This document shows positions 19,233 through 29,875 of a stretch of 64,000 nt of DNA, in pieces. The DNA is from Caloramator fervidus (GTDB lineage: Bacteria; Bacillota; Clostridia; Clostridiales; Caloramatoraceae). The stretch lies in the NCBI RefSeq assembly GCF_900108045.1, contig NZ_FNUK01000001.1, positions 161,083-225,082 of the forward strand, read 5' to 3'. The position numbers and the translations under genes are program-made. The notes below the pieces were generated by a model. It had not been told where the DNA came from. It did no database searches and saw nothing but the letters and a program-made list of their open reading frames with translations. Positions within the stretch are counted from its first letter, which is position 1. The number at the start of each line of letters is the position of its first letter.

Positions 19233-20162
19233 ATGTTAAAAGGAAGACATCTTTTAGACCCAATGGACTTTTCTTTAGAGGAAATTGAAGAAATTTTAAA
19301 TCTTGGAGAAAAAATCTCCAAAAATCCAGAAAAGTTTTCAAAGGCATGTCAGGGTAAAATTCTTGCAACTCTTTTTTATGAACCCAGCACAAGGACAAGA
19401 TTTAGCTTTGAAGCTGCAATGCTAAGGCTTGGTGGACAAGTTATAGGCTTTTCAGAGCCAAATTCATCGTCTGTTGCAAAGGGTGAAAGCATAGCTGATA
19501 CAATAAGAACCATAGCCTGTTATGCAGATATTGCCGTTATAAGACACCCTAAAGAAGGTGCACCAAGGGTTGCAGCTATGTATTCTAAAATTCCAGTTAT
19601 AAACGCAGGAGATGGAGGACATCAGCATCCAACTCAAACTTTGACGGATCTTTTAACTATAAAATCTTTAAAGGGTAGATTATCAAATCTTACAATAGGT
19701 CTTTGTGGAGATTTAAAATTTGGAAGAACTGTCCACTCCCTTATAAAGGCCATGTCAAGATATAAAGATAATAAATTCATTTTGATCTCCCCAAAAGAGC
19801 TTAGAGTTCCTGATTATATAAAAAGGGAAGTTCTTCAAAAGAATAATATAGAATTTTTAGAAGTTGAAAGGATAGAAGATGTAATAGAAAAGCTAGATAT
19901 ACTTTACATGACTCGCGTTCAAAGGGAAAGATTTTTTAACGAAGAGGAGTATTTAAGGCTTAAAGATAGTTACATTCTTGATAATTCAAAGTTGAAAAAC
20001 GCAAAGGAGGATATGATAATCCTTCATCCTCTTCCAAGGGTCAATGAAATTGCAGTTGAAGTTGATGAGGATAAAAGGGCAAAATACTTTGAACAGGCAA
20101 AATACGGTATGTTTGTTAGAATGGCCCTTATAATTAAGCTTTTGGGGGTGGAAGAATGTTAA
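19233..20162 (+). CDS. pyrB: Aspartate carbamoyltransferase catalytic subunit
   Basis: Condenses carbamoyl phosphate and aspartate. The 309 residues have the carbamoyl-phosphate loop [20 protein letters not shown], the mobile loop [28 protein letters not shown] and HPLPRVNEI. The presence of pyrI next to it says this is the allosteric class B enzyme. The ATG at 19233 follows AGGAGAG, which sits in the second PyrR loop. The 3' end overlaps pyrI by seven bases. Confidence 0.96.
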   Translation: MLKGRHLLDPMDFSLEEIEEILNLGEKISKNPEKFSKACQGKILATLFYEPSTRTRFSFEAAMLRLGGQVIGFSEPNSSSVAKGESIADTIRTIACYADIAVIRHPKEGAPRVAAMYSKIPVINAGDGGHQHPTQTLTDLLTIKSLKGRLSNLTIGLCGDLKFGRTVHSLIKAMSRYKDNKFILISPKELRVPDYIKREVLQKNNIEFLEVERIEDVIEKLDILYMTRVQRERFFNEEEYLRLKDSYILDNSKLKNAKEDMIILHPLPRVNEIAVEVDEDKRAKYFEQAKYGMFVRMALIIKLLGVEEC

Positions 20163-20587
20163 CTGTAAATAGTATAAAAAATGGAATAGTTATAGACCAT
20201 ATAAAGGCTGGTCTTGGTATAAAAATATTTAAAATACTTGAGCTTGATAAGATAAACAGCGCAGTTTGCCTTCTTATGAACGTTCAAAGTAAAAAACTAG
20301 GTAAAAAAGACATTATAAAGATAGAAAATGTAGTTGATATAGATTTTACAATTCTTGGGATACTAGATCCTAATATAACGATAAATGTAATAAAAGATGA
20401 GGTTATAGTTGAAAAGAAAAAACTAAAGCTTCCAGAAAGGGTGGAAAATATTTTAAGGTGTAAAAACCCAAGATGTGTAACTTCAATTGAAAAGTATATA
20501 GACCAAGTTTTCTATCTTGTGGACAGCAAAAAAGGAGAATATAGGTGCATGTATTGTGATGAAATATATGCCCTTTCGGAGGTTTGA
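20156..20587 (+). CDS. pyrI: Aspartate carbamoyltransferase regulatory subunit
   Basis: The nucleotide-sensing subunit that binds ATP, CTP or UTP and modulates PyrB. The 143-residue chain has the N-terminal allosteric domain ([19 protein letters not shown]) and a C-terminal zinc domain with CX4C in RCKNPRCV and CX2C in [10 protein letters not shown]. The zinc knuckle is what contacts PyrB. Length and spacing match the enterobacterial and clostridial proteins. Confidence 0.95.
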   Translation: MLTVNSIKNGIVIDHIKAGLGIKIFKILELDKINSAVCLLMNVQSKKLGKKDIIKIENVVDIDFTILGILDPNITINVIKDEVIVEKKKLKLPERVENILRCKNPRCVTSIEKYIDQVFYLVDSKKGEYRCMYCDEIYALSEV

Positions 20588-20589
20588 TT

Positions 20590-21774
20590 ATGGAGCTTTT
20601 GATAAAGAATGTTAATGTAGTTGACGGCTTAAAGACCTTTTATGGGGATGTTTATATAAAGGATGGTAAAATATTTGAAATTGGAAATATAAACAAGGAT
20701 TGTAAAGTTTTAAATGGGAAAGGTTTATTCCTTTTACCATCCTTTGTAGATCTTCATGCCCACTTTAGAGAACCAGGATATGAATATAAAGAGGATATAT
20801 TATCAGGTTCAATGGCAGCAGTAAAGGGAGGATATACCGCAGTAAATCTTATGGGAAATACAAATCCTCCCTGTTCTTATATGGAAGTAGTTGATTATGT
20901 CCTTAAAAAATCAGAAAGAGTAGGCCTTCTTGATGTTCACCAAACCGTTACAATAACAAGGGATATGTTAGGAAAAGATATAGATCATCTTAATTTAATA
21001 GATGAAAGGGTTAAATTTATTTCGGATGATGGAAAGGGTATAGTGAATAATAAAGTTATGCTTCTTGCAATGCAAATTGCAAAGAAAAAGAATATTACTG
21101 TAATATCCCATGCTGAAGATGAGGAAATTTCAAAGATAGATACAAGGCTTTCGGAAAACCTTATGATAAAAAGGGATATAGAGCTTGCAAAGTTTACAGG
21201 ATGTAGCCTTCACGTTGCCCATGTAAGCACAAGGGAAGCAATAGAGGAGATAGCAAACTCAAAGGATAAGGGATTTAAAATAACCTGTGAAGTTACCCCT
21301 CATCATATATTTGGGACAAATAGTATTAATTATAAAGTAAATCCTCCTTTGAGGGAAAAAGAGGATGTAGAGGCTTTAATAAAGGCTATAAAAAAGGGAT
21401 ATGTTGATGCTATAGCAACGGATCATGCTCCCCATACAAAGGAGGATAAGGAAAAGGGGGCTTTTGGAATCTCAGGAATTGAGGTTGCCTTTTCAATATG
21501 TTTTACAAAGCTTGTTATGGAGGGACATATAACTTTAAATGAGCTTGTGAATATCATGTCGGAAAACCCTGCAAGGATTATGGGACTTAACAAAGGAAGA
21601 GTAGAAGTTGGATATGATGGGGATTTAGTTTTGATTGATGTAAAGAAAAAGTATAAAATTGATCCGGATAATTTTTTATCAAAGGGAAAAAACAATCCCT
21701 TTACTGGATATGAAGTTTATGGAAAAGTAATTTCTACTATAAAAGCAGGAAAAGTTATTTTTAGGGGTGATTGA
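20590..21774 (+). CDS. pyrC: Dihydroorotase
   Basis: Cyclises carbamoyl aspartate. The 394-residue amidohydrolase has the metal motif LHAHFREPGYEYKED, VISHAEDE, HVAHVST and the catalytic DHAPHTKEDK. I used the ATG at 20590, since the TTG at 20584 overlaps the pyrI stop and lies in the GGAGG ribosome site. It is the only amidohydrolase in the pyr operon, distinct from the purine-locus amidohydrolases. Confidence 0.95.
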   Translation: MELLIKNVNVVDGLKTFYGDVYIKDGKIFEIGNINKDCKVLNGKGLFLLPSFVDLHAHFREPGYEYKEDILSGSMAAVKGGYTAVNLMGNTNPPCSYMEVVDYVLKKSERVGLLDVHQTVTITRDMLGKDIDHLNLIDERVKFISDDGKGIVNNKVMLLAMQIAKKKNITVISHAEDEEISKIDTRLSENLMIKRDIELAKFTGCSLHVAHVSTREAIEEIANSKDKGFKITCEVTPHHIFGTNSINYKVNPPLREKEDVEALIKAIKKGYVDAIATDHAPHTKEDKEKGAFGISGIEVAFSICFTKLVMEGHITLNELVNIMSENPARIMGLNKGRVEVGYDGDLVLIDVKKKYKIDPDNFLSKGKNNPFTGYEVYGKVISTIKAGKVIFRGD

Positions 21775-21775
21775 T

Positions 21776-22621
21776 TTGATTATAGATAAGCTTTATGAAG
21801 CAGTAGAAAAAAAGGGCCCTGTTTGTGTTGGACTTGACACTTCAATAGATTATATTCCAAAGGATTTTTTAAAAAAATTTACATCTCTTTATGATGCTTT
21901 ATTTGAGTTTAATAAAAGAATAATAGATGCAACGGAGGATATAGCCTCTTGTTTTAAAATTCAAATTGCTTACTATGAAGCCCTTGGAATAGAAGGAATG
22001 AAAGTTTATAGCAAAACTGTAAAATATCTAAGAAGTAGAGAAAATATAGTAATTGGAGATATAAAAAGATCTGATATTTTAGATACTGCAAAAATGTATG
22101 CAAAAGCGCATTTTGAAGGAGATTTTGAAGTGGATTTGGTAACATTGAATCCTTACATGGGAATGGATAGTATAATACCTTTTTTAGAGTATTTAGATAA
22201 AGATAAAGGAATATTTGTTTTAGTAAAAACATCAAATCCTTCTTCTAAGGATCTTCAAACTTTATATGCAGGAGAAAAAAGAGTTTTTGAAAGGGTTTAC
22301 GATTTTTTAAAGCCATACATTGAAAGTAATTTAGGAAGATATGGATATAGCCCAATTGGTGCAGTTGTAGGTTGCACAAATTTTGATGAGGCGGAAGATA
22401 TAAGAAAAAATTTAAAGGGGATGTTCTTTTTAATACCTGGATATGGTGCCCAAGGAGGAAAAAAAGAAGATGTTAAAAAGCTTTTAATGGATGGTAACGG
22501 AGGAGTTGTAAACTCATCAAGGGCAATACTTTTAGCTTATAAAAAATATGATGATGAATTTTTTCTTGCAGCAAGGAAAGAACTTCTAAGGATGAAGGAG
22601 GAGATTTTAAGTGCAATATAG
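21776..22621 (+). CDS. pyrF: Orotidine 5'-phosphate decarboxylase, long (type 2) form
   Basis: Makes UMP from OMP. The 281-residue protein belongs to the long PyrF subfamily: GPVCVGLDTSIDYIP, FKIQIAYYEALG, the catalytic VIGDIKRSDILDTAK, VTLNPYMGMDSI and IPGYGAQGG. The TTG at 21776 has AGGGGTGA with a 5-base spacer. A GTG at 21767 lies inside that site. It overlaps pyrK by 11 bases. Confidence 0.94.
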   Translation: MIIDKLYEAVEKKGPVCVGLDTSIDYIPKDFLKKFTSLYDALFEFNKRIIDATEDIASCFKIQIAYYEALGIEGMKVYSKTVKYLRSRENIVIGDIKRSDILDTAKMYAKAHFEGDFEVDLVTLNPYMGMDSIIPFLEYLDKDKGIFVLVKTSNPSSKDLQTLYAGEKRVFERVYDFLKPYIESNLGRYGYSPIGAVVGCTNFDEAEDIRKNLKGMFFLIPGYGAQGGKKEDVKKLLMDGNGGVVNSSRAILLAYKKYDDEFFLAARKELLRMKEEILSAI

Positions 22622-23336
22622 TTCTCTTAAAGTTTTAGAAAATAGAGAAGTAGCTAAAAATATTTTTAAGCTTAAATTAGAGGGAAAATATAACGTAAAG
22701 CCGGGACAATTTTTTATGCTAAGGTCTTGGGAGGACGAGCCTACCCTTTCAAGGCCCTTTAGCATATACGATAAAGGAGAAAATTATATAAGTTTTCTTT
22801 ATGAAGTTAAAGGAAAAGGGACAGAAAAACTGGCAAAATTAAAGTGCCAAGATACTGTTAAGGTTTTAGGTCCATTAGGAAATGGTATGGATATATCAAG
22901 GATAAAAGGAAAAGTTGCATTAGTAGGAGGAGGAATTGGAATTGCTCCTTTGTTTTACTTTGCCAAAAAAATTGAAGCGCATGTTGATATATACTTTGGT
23001 TTTAGGGATGAAGTTTATGGAATAGAAAATTTAAAGTGCAAAAATTTGTATATATCAACGGAAAGTGGAAAGGTTGGATATAAAGGTTATATAACTGATA
23101 TATTTAATCCTTTTGACTATAACCTTGTAATAACCTGTGGGCCTTTAGCAATGATGAAAAAGGTCAAAGATGTATGCAAAAAAACAGCAACTCCCCTTTA
23201 TCTTTTAATGGAAAGCAAAATGGCTTGTGGCATAGGAGCGTGTCTTGTTTGCACTTGTAAAACAAAGGATGGCATGAAAAGGGTATGTAAAGATGGACCT
23301 GTTTTTAAAGGGGAGGAGGTTGTTTTTGATGCTTAA
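22611..23336 (+). CDS. pyrK: Dihydroorotate dehydrogenase electron-transfer subunit
   Basis: The FAD/[2Fe-2S] subunit that passes electrons from the FMN of PyrD to NAD+. The 241 residues show the ferredoxin-reductase-like FAD site ([10 protein letters not shown]), the NAD domain [15 protein letters not shown], and the C-terminal cluster cysteines in [13 protein letters not shown] and RVCKDGPVF. The start is GTG behind AAGGAGGAG. Partnered with pyrD, it defines the class 1B NAD-linked enzyme typical of anaerobes. Confidence 0.95.
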   Translation: MQYSSLKVLENREVAKNIFKLKLEGKYNVKPGQFFMLRSWEDEPTLSRPFSIYDKGENYISFLYEVKGKGTEKLAKLKCQDTVKVLGPLGNGMDISRIKGKVALVGGGIGIAPLFYFAKKIEAHVDIYFGFRDEVYGIENLKCKNLYISTESGKVGYKGYITDIFNPFDYNLVITCGPLAMMKKVKDVCKKTATPLYLLMESKMACGIGACLVCTCKTKDGMKRVCKDGPVFKGEEVVFDA

Positions 23337-24225
23337 TATTTCTCTATGGGGAAAAACTTTTAAAAATCCTGTTGTTGCAGCTTCAGGGACTTTTGGATTT
23401 TCAAGGGAATATAATGAAATTTATGATGTATCTATACTTGGTGGGATTGTAACAAAGGGGTTAACCCTTAATAAAAGGGAAGGTAATGAAGGAATAAGAT
23501 GTTTTGAAACTTCGTCAGGGATGTTAAATAGCGTAGGTCTTCAAAATCCTGGAATAGATTATTTTATAGAAAATGAACTTCCCTTTATGAAAACCTTGAA
23601 TACCATTATAATAGCTAACCTTGGAGGAGGAAGCATTGAGGAATATGTTCAAGGAGCAGAAAAGCTTGATAAAAGTGATGTTGATATAATAGAGCTTAAT
23701 ATATCATGTCCAAATGTTAAAGAAGGTGGAGTAAATTTTGGAATAAAGTCAAATATAGCAAGAGAGGTTGTAAAAGAGGTTAGGAGGGTTGTTAAAAAAC
23801 CTCTTGTAGTAAAACTTTCTCCTGATGCAGAGGATATTGTTGATATGGCAGTAACCTGTGTAGAGGAAGGAGCAGATGGAGTTTCACTTGTAAATACGTT
23901 TAAAGCTATGGCAATAGATATTTATAAAAAAAGGCCTGTTTTTAAAAATGTATTTGCAGGGCTTTCAGGTCCTGCAATAAAACCAATTGCTTTGAGGATG
24001 GTTTATGAAGTTTCAAAGGCAGTTAATGTTCCTATAATGGGTATAGGTGGGATAAAGGATTATAAAGATGCTATAGAATTTATTATGGCAGGGGCAAGTC
24101 TTGTTCAGGTTGGAACAGCAAATTTTATAAATCCCTTTGCATGCAGGGATATAATAAATGGAATTGAGAATTTTTTAAAAGAAGAGGGAATAAATTCGAT
24201 AAATGAAATTATAGGAGTAATTTAA
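23329..24225 (+). CDS. pyrD: Dihydroorotate dehydrogenase 1B catalytic subunit
   Basis: Oxidises dihydroorotate to orotate with FMN. The 298-residue barrel has [35 protein letters not shown] with the catalytic Cys of the class 1B enzyme, VVKLSPDA, and VPIMGIGGI. The ATG at 23329 follows GGGGAGGAGG and overlaps the pyrK stop by eight bases. Confidence 0.96.
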   Translation: MLNISLWGKTFKNPVVAASGTFGFSREYNEIYDVSILGGIVTKGLTLNKREGNEGIRCFETSSGMLNSVGLQNPGIDYFIENELPFMKTLNTIIIANLGGGSIEEYVQGAEKLDKSDVDIIELNISCPNVKEGGVNFGIKSNIAREVVKEVRRVVKKPLVVKLSPDAEDIVDMAVTCVEEGADGVSLVNTFKAMAIDIYKKRPVFKNVFAGLSGPAIKPIALRMVYEVSKAVNVPIMGIGGIKDYKDAIEFIMAGASLVQVGTANFINPFACRDIINGIENFLKEEGINSINEIIGVI

Positions 24226-24238
24226 TTGGGGTGGTAAA

Positions 24239-24802
24239 ATGAGTATATTAAATATATTAAGTGAAACCAAAGCTCTTTTAGAAGGACATTTTTTATTGAC
24301 GTCAGGAAAACACAGTGATAGATTTATAATGTGTTCAAAGCTCATGATGTTTCCAGATAAAGCAGAAATTGTTCTAAGGGAAGTTGTTAAAAAATTAAAG
24401 GATGTTGAATTTGACATAGTTTTAGGCCCGGCTATGGGTGGGGTATTAGTAGCCTATGAAATTGCAAGACAGATGGGGAAAATAGCCATGTTCGTTGAAA
24501 AGGAAAATGATGGTTTTGTATTAAAAAGGGGATTTGAAATTAAAAAAGGTCAAAAGGTTTTGATTGCTGAGGATGTTGTAACTACAGGGAAATCATCCCT
24601 TGCAACAGCTGAAGTTGTAAAGTCATTTCAAGGTGAAGTTGTAGGAATTGCTTGTATAGTAGATAGAAGCATAAAGGATTTAGGTTATCCTATATACAGT
24701 GGGGTAAAGCTTAATATAGAGGTTTTTGATAAAGAAAACTGTCCTCTTTGCAAAAATAAAATTCCACTTATAAAGCCTAAACAAGCTGGAGGTGGCGTAT
24801 GA
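24239..24802 (+). CDS. pyrE: Orotate phosphoribosyltransferase
   Basis: Transfers orotate to PRPP. The 187-residue type I PRTase has HFLLTSGKHSDRF near the N-terminus, LGPAMGGVLVAYEIARQMG, and the PRPP motif VLIAEDVVTTGKSS. It ends with an extension holding a paired cysteine, ENCPLCKNK, as often seen in clostridial and archaeal-like PyrE. The ATG follows GGGGTGG. Its stop overlaps the start of thiD. Confidence 0.94.
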   Translation: MSILNILSETKALLEGHFLLTSGKHSDRFIMCSKLMMFPDKAEIVLREVVKKLKDVEFDIVLGPAMGGVLVAYEIARQMGKIAMFVEKENDGFVLKRGFEIKKGQKVLIAEDVVTTGKSSLATAEVVKSFQGEVVGIACIVDRSIKDLGYPIYSGVKLNIEVFDKENCPLCKNKIPLIKPKQAGGGV

Positions 24803-25584
24803 AAAAAGCTTTAACGATTGCAGGTTCAGACAGTAGCGCAGGGGCGGGTATTCAAGCAGATTTAAAAACTTTTGCGGCTCATTTTGTATATGGAGTTAGT
24901 GTAATAACATCTGTAACTGCTCAAAATACTAAAGGGGTTATTGCTGCTTTTGATTTGCCAAAGGATTTTGTAAAGCTTCAATTAGAGGCTATATTTACAG
25001 ATATTGATATAGATGCAGTAAAAATAGGTATGCTATCTTCTAAAGAAATTATTGAAGTTGTATCTTGTAGATTGAAGTACTTTAAAGCAAGGAATATAGT
25101 TTTAGATCCTGTTGTGTTTTCTAAAAATGGTTTTAAACTTTTAAAGGATGAGGCAATAAAGACTTTATATGATGAATTAATTCCTCTTTGCAAAGTTATT
25201 ACCCCAAATATTCCTGAGGCTAGCTTACTTGCTGAAATGGAAATAAAAAGCATAGATGATATAAAATTAGCCTGCAAAAAGATTTTAAGCTTTGGCTGTG
25301 AAAGCGTCCTTATAAAAGGAGGACATTTTGATAGTGATGATGTTGTTGATATTTTATTCGATGGAAAAGATTTTTACTACTTTAAGGGAAAAAGAATTAA
25401 CACTAAAAATACCCATGGAACAGGCTGTACACTATCTTCTGCAATAGCTGCTAACTTAGCATTAGGGTATGATGTGCCTTATGCAGTTGAAAAAAGCAAA
25501 GAGTATATTCAAGGAGCCATTGAAAATTCCCTTAACATAGGTTTAGGTTTTGGGCCTTTAGATCACTTTTATTTATTTAAATAG
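24799..25584 (+). CDS. thiD: HMP/HMP-phosphate kinase
   Basis: Phosphorylates HMP-P to HMP-PP for thiamine synthesis. The 261-residue ribokinase-family protein has LTIAGSDSSAGAGIQADLKT, DPVVFSKNG, ITPNIPEASLLAEM and the anion-hole NTHGTGCTLSSAIAANLALG. It is translationally coupled to pyrE (ATGA overlap) and stands apart from the other thi genes, with no TPP switch of its own. Some paralogs act on pyridoxal, but the DSSAGAGIQAD start favours ThiD. Confidence 0.9.
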   Translation: MKKALTIAGSDSSAGAGIQADLKTFAAHFVYGVSVITSVTAQNTKGVIAAFDLPKDFVKLQLEAIFTDIDIDAVKIGMLSSKEIIEVVSCRLKYFKARNIVLDPVVFSKNGFKLLKDEAIKTLYDELIPLCKVITPNIPEASLLAEMEIKSIDDIKLACKKILSFGCESVLIKGGHFDSDDVVDILFDGKDFYYFKGKRINTKNTHGTGCTLSSAIAANLALGYDVPYAVEKSKEYIQGAIENSLNIGLGFGPLDHFYLFK

Positions 25585-25606
25585 TGCAGAATTATTCTGC
25601 ACTATT
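25580..25606. terminator. Bidirectional terminator after thiD
   Basis: AATAGTGCAGAA and TTCTGCACTATT form a perfect 12-bp stem with a TTA loop. It includes the thiD stop codon and the end of the convergent hemerythrin gene, so it can serve both. Confidence 0.75.
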
Positions 25607-25987
25607 TATTGCTTTATCATCTTTTAATATGTGGTTAACAAGCCAGTCTGAGATAAAATTTAGAAGGTCTAAAAGATATCCGTCTTGATTGAAATCTATT
25701 TTTTCAAGGTCTGTTTCTTTAAGTTTATTTATAAATTTTTGATGCTCTATTTTATGTAAAAAATAGTTTTCATATCCTATTTCCTTCATATAATCTTCTT
25801 CTTCCTTAAAGTGATAGATTGTGTATTCTTCAAGTTCTTTTAAAATTTCTAATATTTTATCGTATTTATCAATGTAGAACTGGTTTTTTAATGTTTCATA
25901 GATTCTATTAGCAATTTCAAAAAGGTGTTTATGCTGAAGATCTATTTTTTCAACTCCTATGCTATATTCATCTTTCCATTTTATCAT
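25592..25987 (-). CDS. Bacteriohemerythrin
   Basis: A 131-residue single-domain hemerythrin that binds O2 at a di-iron site. All ligand motifs are visible: DLQHKHLFE, YHFKEEEDYM, HKIEHQKF and VNHILKDDKA. In anaerobes such proteins are thought to sense or remove oxygen. It stands alone between the pyr operon and a purine permease, with a GGGGGTGA ribosome site. A TATAAT-like box lies upstream on the minus strand near 26023. Confidence 0.95.
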   Translation of the reverse strand: MIKWKDEYSIGVEKIDLQHKHLFEIANRIYETLKNQFYIDKYDKILEILKELEEYTIYHFKEEEDYMKEIGYENYFLHKIEHQKFINKLKETDLEKIDFNQDGYLLDLLNFISDWLVNHILKDDKAINSAE

Positions 25988-26050
25988 TTAAATCACCCCC
26001 ATAGAGTATGTTTAAATATAATTATACAGTTGGTTTTAATTAAAGTAAAG

Positions 26051-26069
26051 GGCTGCCAAGAAGGCAGCC
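26051..26069 (-). terminator. Terminator of the NCS2 permease gene
   Basis: GGCTGCC and GGCAGCC arms with a 5-base loop lie just past the minus-strand stop. The following minus-strand bases are CTTTACTTT, a weak T-rich tail. Confidence 0.6.
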
Positions 26070-27383
26070 TTAATTATCTTTTAGGATTATATTTAATAAA
26101 AATGCAGTTATTGTTCCAGTGCTTATTCCTGAACCAAAGAACATTTTTAAGGCTTGTGGAAGGTGGGATATAAAGTCAGGTCTTACAGTAACTCCAAGTC
26201 CTAATCCTATTGAAACAGCAAGAATTAAAAGATTTCTAGTGTTTAGTTCGCATCTTGACAATGTTTTTATTCCTGCTGCAGCTACCATACCAAACATTAC
26301 AATACCAGCTCCCCCTAATACCGGGTTTGGCATTATAGCGATAAGAGCGCCAAGCTTTGGAAATATACCAAGAAGCATAAGAAGGATTGAAGCTATTATC
26401 ATTACATATCTGCTTGCCACCTTTGTAAGGGGAATTAGTCCAACGTTTTGACTAAAGGAAGTATTAGGTCCTGCACCAAAGAATCCAGCAAGGAAACTAC
26501 CAACTCCATCTGCTAATATTCCAGCTGATATTTCTTCGCTGGTTAAGGGTTTTTCAGAGGCTTCACCTATTGCTATTAGGCAGCCTACTGTTTCTATTGT
26601 AGTTACAAGATATGGAGCTATAAAAGGTAAAACTCCAATTAGGCTAAATTTTACTCCGTACTTAAATATTCTTGGAAGTTCAATCCATTTTGCTTGTAAA
26701 ACAGGAGTAAAATCTATAATTCCTAAAAAGGAACAAATTATATACCCAAAGAATATAGAGATTAAAACTGAAGCGCTGCTTACTATTCCTTTTCCATATT
26801 TATTTAAGAAAAGGGCTATTAAAAGAACTGTCATTGCTATAGCTATATTTTGTAAACTTCCATAGTCTGGGGAACCATATCCTCCTGCAGCCCAATCTAT
26901 TGAAACAGGTAAAAGAGTAAGCCCTATAAGTGTAACTACTGTTCCAGTTACAATTGGAGGAAAGTATTTCATAAGGGGTTTTATGAATCTACTTAATATT
27001 ATTTCAACAAAGGAACCTAGTATTGTTGCTCCAAAATAACCAGGAAGCCCCATGCTTTTTCCAACTAATATTCCTGCGCTTACAAAGGAAAAATCTGTTC
27101 CCATCATACAGGAAACTCTTGCACCGCAATTTCCAATTCCCTTTGCTTGTATAAAGGTGGCAAGTCCGGCCATGAATATTGCTGCACTTACAAGATATGA
27201 AAGATCTTCAATTTTAACTCCTATTGCTTGACCAACAACTAAAGGAACTGCAACTATTCCTCCAAAGGCAGCTAATATGTGTTGTAGGGCTAAGACTATG
27301 CTTAAGGCTAAAGGAGGTTTGTCATCAATCTTGTAAATTATTTCATTTTTTTGAATTGTAGTTTGATTAACAATCTCACCCAT
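26070..27383 (-). CDS. NCS2-family nucleobase permease, probably xanthine/urate
   Basis: A 437-residue membrane protein of the nucleobase-cation symporter 2 family, about 14 spans. Family marks are the QH in LALQHILAAFGG, TTIETVGCLIAIGEASEKP, GAGPNTSFSQNVGLIPLTKV (the NCS2 signature region) and FGMVAAAGIKTLSR. These resemble the xanthine/uric acid carriers (PbuX, XanQ, UacT) more than uracil carriers (UraA), though the exact base cannot be fixed by eye. It could feed the xanthine pathway at 36-55 kb. It sits alone on the minus strand behind a GGGGG ribosome site. Confidence 0.85.
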   Translation of the reverse strand: MGEIVNQTTIQKNEIIYKIDDKPPLALSIVLALQHILAAFGGIVAVPLVVGQAIGVKIEDLSYLVSAAIFMAGLATFIQAKGIGNCGARVSCMMGTDFSFVSAGILVGKSMGLPGYFGATILGSFVEIILSRFIKPLMKYFPPIVTGTVVTLIGLTLLPVSIDWAAGGYGSPDYGSLQNIAIAMTVLLIALFLNKYGKGIVSSASVLISIFFGYIICSFLGIIDFTPVLQAKWIELPRIFKYGVKFSLIGVLPFIAPYLVTTIETVGCLIAIGEASEKPLTSEEISAGILADGVGSFLAGFFGAGPNTSFSQNVGLIPLTKVASRYVMIIASILLMLLGIFPKLGALIAIMPNPVLGGAGIVMFGMVAAAGIKTLSRCELNTRNLLILAVSIGLGLGVTVRPDFISHLPQALKMFFGSGISTGTITAFLLNIILKDN

Positions 27384-27584
27384 AAAATTCCCCCTATTTA
27401 TTTTTTTAATAGTTTACCAAAAGGTGATTATATATTTTTTATAAAAAATTTTGTCGCAATGTAGGGCTTATTATTTTTTTAAAAACAGTTTTTTTAAGAA
27501 ATGTCTTTTTTAATTGTGTAATAGTTACAATGAATATTCAAAAATTTTTAAAATATATATTTACTGGAGGTGAAAAGATTAAAG

Positions 27585-27604
27585 CTTAAATTTTAAAATT
27601 TAAG
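27585..27604. repeat. Perfect 20-bp palindrome ahead of glpF
   Basis: CTTAAATTTT is followed directly by AAAATTTAAG, ending two bases before the GGGGGG ribosome site of glpF. It is almost all A and T, so chance is possible. As RNA it would form a hairpin beside the ribosome site. As DNA it could be an operator. Confidence 0.3.
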
Positions 27605-27618
27605 AGGGGGGATTTTAT

Positions 27619-28323
27619 ATGTCACCATTTTTAGGAGAACTTTTAGGAACAATGCTTCTTATATTGTTTGGAGATGGTGTTGTTGCTGGAGTATTGTTAA
27701 ATAAGTCAAAATCTCAAAATGGCGGATGGATGGTTATAACTGCAGGATGGGGACTTGGGGTTGCGATTGCTGTATATGCGGTAGGAAGAATAAGTGGAGC
27801 CCATTTAAATCCGGCTGTTACTATAGCTCTAGCGGCAATAGGAAAATTTGAATGGTCAAAGGTTTTAGGATATGTAGTAGCACAACTTATAGGAGCATTT
27901 TTAGGTGCAGTTCTTGTTTGGTTACATTATTATAAACATTGGGAGGTTACAGAGGATAAGATTGCAAAGCTTTCAATATTTTCAACTGTTCCAGCTATAA
28001 GATGTACTTTTGCAAACCTTTTAAGTGAAATTATAGGAACATTTGTTTTAGTTTTAGGTATTCTAGCAATTGGTGCTAATAAATTTGCAGATGGCCTTAA
28101 CCCATTTATAGTAGGAGTTTTAGTAATTGCAATAGGACTTTCTCTTGGAGGGCCTACAGGTTATGCTATAAATCCAGCAAGGGACTTAGGACCTCGTATA
28201 GCCCATGCTTTACTCCCTATTAAAGGTAAAGGAGACTCAGATTGGTCATATGCTTGGATTCCTGTTTTAGGACCTATTATAGGAGCATTATTGGCTGCCT
28301 TTACTTACGTTGCATTGTTTTAA
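27619..28323 (+). CDS. glpF: Glycerol uptake facilitator (aquaglyceroporin)
   Basis: A 234-residue MIP-family channel for glycerol diffusion. The two pore motifs are SGAHLNPAVT and GYAINPARDLGPR. The D after NPAR and the length are typical of glycerol facilitators rather than water-only channels. Six spans are apparent. It is the first gene of a glycerol operon, 15 bases ahead of glpK. Confidence 0.95.
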   Translation: MSPFLGELLGTMLLILFGDGVVAGVLLNKSKSQNGGWMVITAGWGLGVAIAVYAVGRISGAHLNPAVTIALAAIGKFEWSKVLGYVVAQLIGAFLGAVLVWLHYYKHWEVTEDKIAKLSIFSTVPAIRCTFANLLSEIIGTFVLVLGILAIGANKFADGLNPFIVGVLVIAIGLSLGGPTGYAINPARDLGPRIAHALLPIKGKGDSDWSYAWIPVLGPIIGALLAAFTYVALF

Positions 28324-29829
<1,506 letters not shown>

Positions 29830-29833
29830 AATA

Positions 29834-29858
29834 ACCCCCAAAGCAAAGCTTTGGGGGT
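29834..29858 (+). other. Strong intercistronic hairpin after glpK
   Basis: ACCCCCAAAGC and GCTTTGGGGGT form an 11-bp perfect stem with an AAA loop. It is followed by AAAAAGGGGG rather than T, so it is not a canonical intrinsic terminator. It could protect the glpFK messenger end or set the level of the downstream genes. Confidence 0.6.
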
Positions 29859-29875
29859 AAAAAGGGGGATAAAAA

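Noticed and set aside
29834..29858. Intrinsic terminator after glpK
   Set aside because: The hairpin is followed by A and G, not T, so it was listed only as an intercistronic hairpin.
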